Below, piece by piece: positions 8,379-9,317 of a stretch of DNA of 9,317 nt. The notes under the pieces were generated by a model that saw only the letters and a program-made list of their open reading frames with translations, did no database searches and was not told the origin of the DNA. The translations under genes and the position numbers were made by a program. The DNA comes from Streptosporangiaceae bacterium (lineage in GTDB: Bacteria; Actinomycetota; Actinomycetes; Streptosporangiales; Streptosporangiaceae). Position 1 is the first letter of the stretch. Each line of letters begins with the position of its first letter. Location: positions 1-9,317 of the forward strand of contig JASHQP010000667.1 of the NCBI GenBank assembly GCA_030039095.1, in the 5' to 3' direction.

Positions 8379-9065
8379 TTAACCGACCTCGCCCGATCGC
8401 GGTATGTGCGGGGTGCCGTCGCGCATGGGCGGGAAGTCGAACGTCGCCGCTGTGGTCGTGCGGGTGAGCTTCGTGATGTCGGCCTCGGGCAGCACCTCGG
8501 TGTCGTCGTCGATGACGACCTCCCAGCGGCAGACCGGCACCCGGCCGGCCGGCACACGGGGCGGGCGGTGCACCGCCCGGATCCGCGCCTTCGGGTTCAC
8601 CGCCTGCGCGGTCACGTCGAACGTGCCGTCCTCGATCGTGTGGCACATGCTGCGCACCTGCCGCTCGCCGTACGGCTCGACGTCGAGCAGCGCGCCGCAG
8701 GAGCGCAGCTGGAAGAAGCCGTGATGCTCGTCGACCACCTCGTACTCGACGTCCATGTAGTGCTGGGCGAAGCCGGGATCGAGCTGCAGCTGCTTGAAGA
8801 TCGCCGGGACGCCGTCGCCCTCGATGCTCATGATCTTGCGGATGCGCTCGGTGTAGATGGGGCTCGCGCCGCGCCACTCCTCGATCGCCAGCTCCTCGAC
8901 GGCCTGCGGCCCGTAACGCAGCGCGACCGCGGCGAACACCGACCTGTCGAGCAGCTGCGCGATCAGCGCGTACTCCCGGACCAGCCGCACCAGCGCCTCC
9001 TTGGACAGGTCCTCGAAGCGGAAGTCCGGATCGAATTCGCCCGAGTAGTCCTTGCGCTCAGCCAT
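8379..9065 (-). CDS. Uncharacterised 228-residue protein divergent from an SDR gene
   Basis: I do not recognise this protein with confidence. The N-terminal half is acidic and helix-forming (LSKEALVRLVREYALIAQLL, then YGPQAVEELAIEEWRGASPI), and the second half is strand-rich with three cysteines: Cys123 (LRSCGALLDVEPYGE), Cys141 (RSMCHTIEDGTFD) and Cys179 (PVCRWEVVIDD). There is a run IRAVHRPPRVPAGR before the last cysteine. The layout faintly recalls the L-2-amino-thiazoline-4-carboxylic acid hydrolase/DUF6125 group, but that is only an impression. No signal peptide or membrane segment is seen. ATG 9065 is preferred over an upstream TTG at 9101, because TACAGT lies seven bases before the ATG and the TTG version would run into the divergent gene. 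The shared control region with an SDR suggests a common regulator. Fragments of a related sequence appear at 3948-3992. Confidence 0.8.
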   Translation of the reverse strand: MAERKDYSGEFDPDFRFEDLSKEALVRLVREYALIAQLLDRSVFAAVALRYGPQAVEELAIEEWRGASPIYTERIRKIMSIEGDGVPAIFKQLQLDPGFAQHYMDVEYEVVDEHHGFFQLRSCGALLDVEPYGERQVRSMCHTIEDGTFDVTAQAVNPKARIRAVHRPPRVPAGRVPVCRWEVVIDDDTEVLPEADITKLTRTTTAATFDFPPMRDGTPHIPRSGEVG

Positions 9066-9096
9066 ATTCTGAACTGTAGTCTGGACACATGTCCGG
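9066..9096. promoter_or_regulatory. Overlapping divergent leaderless promoters with a possible operator
   Basis: Only 23 bases separate the two divergent start codons. On the + strand TAGTCT (9077-9082) ends six bases before ATG 9089. On the minus strand TACAGT (9078 back to 9073) ends seven bases before ATG 9065. The two -10 boxes share bases 9077-9078, so both polymerases cannot bind at once. Neither gene has a Shine-Dalgarno. An inverted repeat GGACA-CA-TGTCC (9083-9094) covers the + strand start codon and is a candidate repressor site. Confidence 0.5.
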
Positions 9097-9317
9097 TACA
9101 ACGGAGGCGGCGCGGGGGGAAGGTAAAGCGCCGTCGGCGCGGACGTCCGAGAAGACCGCGCTGCGGCATGACTTCGCCGGCAAGGTGGCGATCGTGACGG
9201 GCGCGGCGCAGGGCATCGGCGAGGCCTACGCCCGCGCGCTGGCCGCCGCCGGGGCGGCCGTCGTGATCGCGGACATCAGCGCGGACGCCGGCCAGGCGGT
9301 CGCGAAGCAGATCGGCG
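9089..9317 (+). CDS. Short-chain dehydrogenase/reductase, 3'-truncated by the window edge
   Basis: The first 76 codons of a second SDR enzyme. After a hydrophilic N-terminal extension of about 27 residues (MSGTTEAARGEGKAPSARTS and onward), the Rossmann fold begins with DFAGKVAIVTGAAQGIGEAY, holding the TGxxxGIG cofactor loop. The strand AAVVIADISADAG follows; the Asp after beta-2 (IAD) favours NAD(H) over NADP(H), as is usual in classical SDRs. The catalytic residues lie beyond the window. ATG 9089 fits a leaderless mRNA; a later start would shorten the extension. It is divergent from the 228-residue gene and shares its promoter region. It is a different gene from the SDR at the left edge, whose N-terminus is missing, and the two cannot be compared directly because they cover different parts of the fold. 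Confidence 0.9.
   Translation, partial: MSGTTEAARGEGKAPSARTSEKTALRHDFAGKVAIVTGAAQGIGEAYARALAAAGAAVVIADISADAGQAVAKQIG

Overview
The window is high-GC DNA with strong G/C third-position bias. It encodes a bacterial-type CYP51, a class III nucleotidyl cyclase and a Tat-exported serine hydrolase relic. Several start codons sit directly behind a TANNNT box with no Shine-Dalgarno sequence. Together these point to an actinomycete chromosome; I cannot name the genus. No tRNA, rRNA, CRISPR array, intact insertion sequence or phage gene is visible.

Left block (1-2844, + strand): a tight operon of a 5'-truncated short-chain dehydrogenase, a sterol 14-alpha-demethylase-type P450 (cyp51), a small [3Fe-4S] ferredoxin and an NTF2/SnoaL-like protein. 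Stop and start codons overlap at the first two junctions. As I recall it, Mycobacterium tuberculosis has the same gene order in Rv0765c-Rv0764c-Rv0763c-Rv0762c, so this is a conserved actinobacterial CYP51 redox cassette. The ferredoxin is the obvious electron donor to the P450, and the dehydrogenase may act on the same steroid- or terpenoid-like substrate.

Middle block (2808-6850): a convergent class III adenylate/guanylate cyclase with an unusual C-terminal repeat domain overlaps the end of the left operon by 37 bp. Upstream of it is a short stretch resembling two rejoined pieces of the gene at 8379-9065. Then come two + strand genes, each with its own apparent leaderless promoter: a divergent IlvD/Edd-family Fe-S dehydratase and a GalT-like HIT-superfamily nucleotidyltransferase. 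They may form a sugar or sugar-acid unit.

Right block (6851-9317): a serine beta-lactamase-family pseudogene with a frameshift, cut off at its 3' end almost at the GalT-like stop codon; a 244-bp gap; an isochorismatase-like cysteine hydrolase; an unrecognised 228-residue protein on the minus strand; and, divergent from it, the N-terminus of a second short-chain dehydrogenase. The last two genes share a very compact promoter region in which two opposing -10 boxes overlap.

I do not see a clear new defence or mobile system. The items most worth a second look are the cyclase fusion, the overlapping divergent leaderless promoters, the IlvD/Edd + GalT-like pair, and the traces of rearrangement (truncated hydrolase and rejoined gene fragment).
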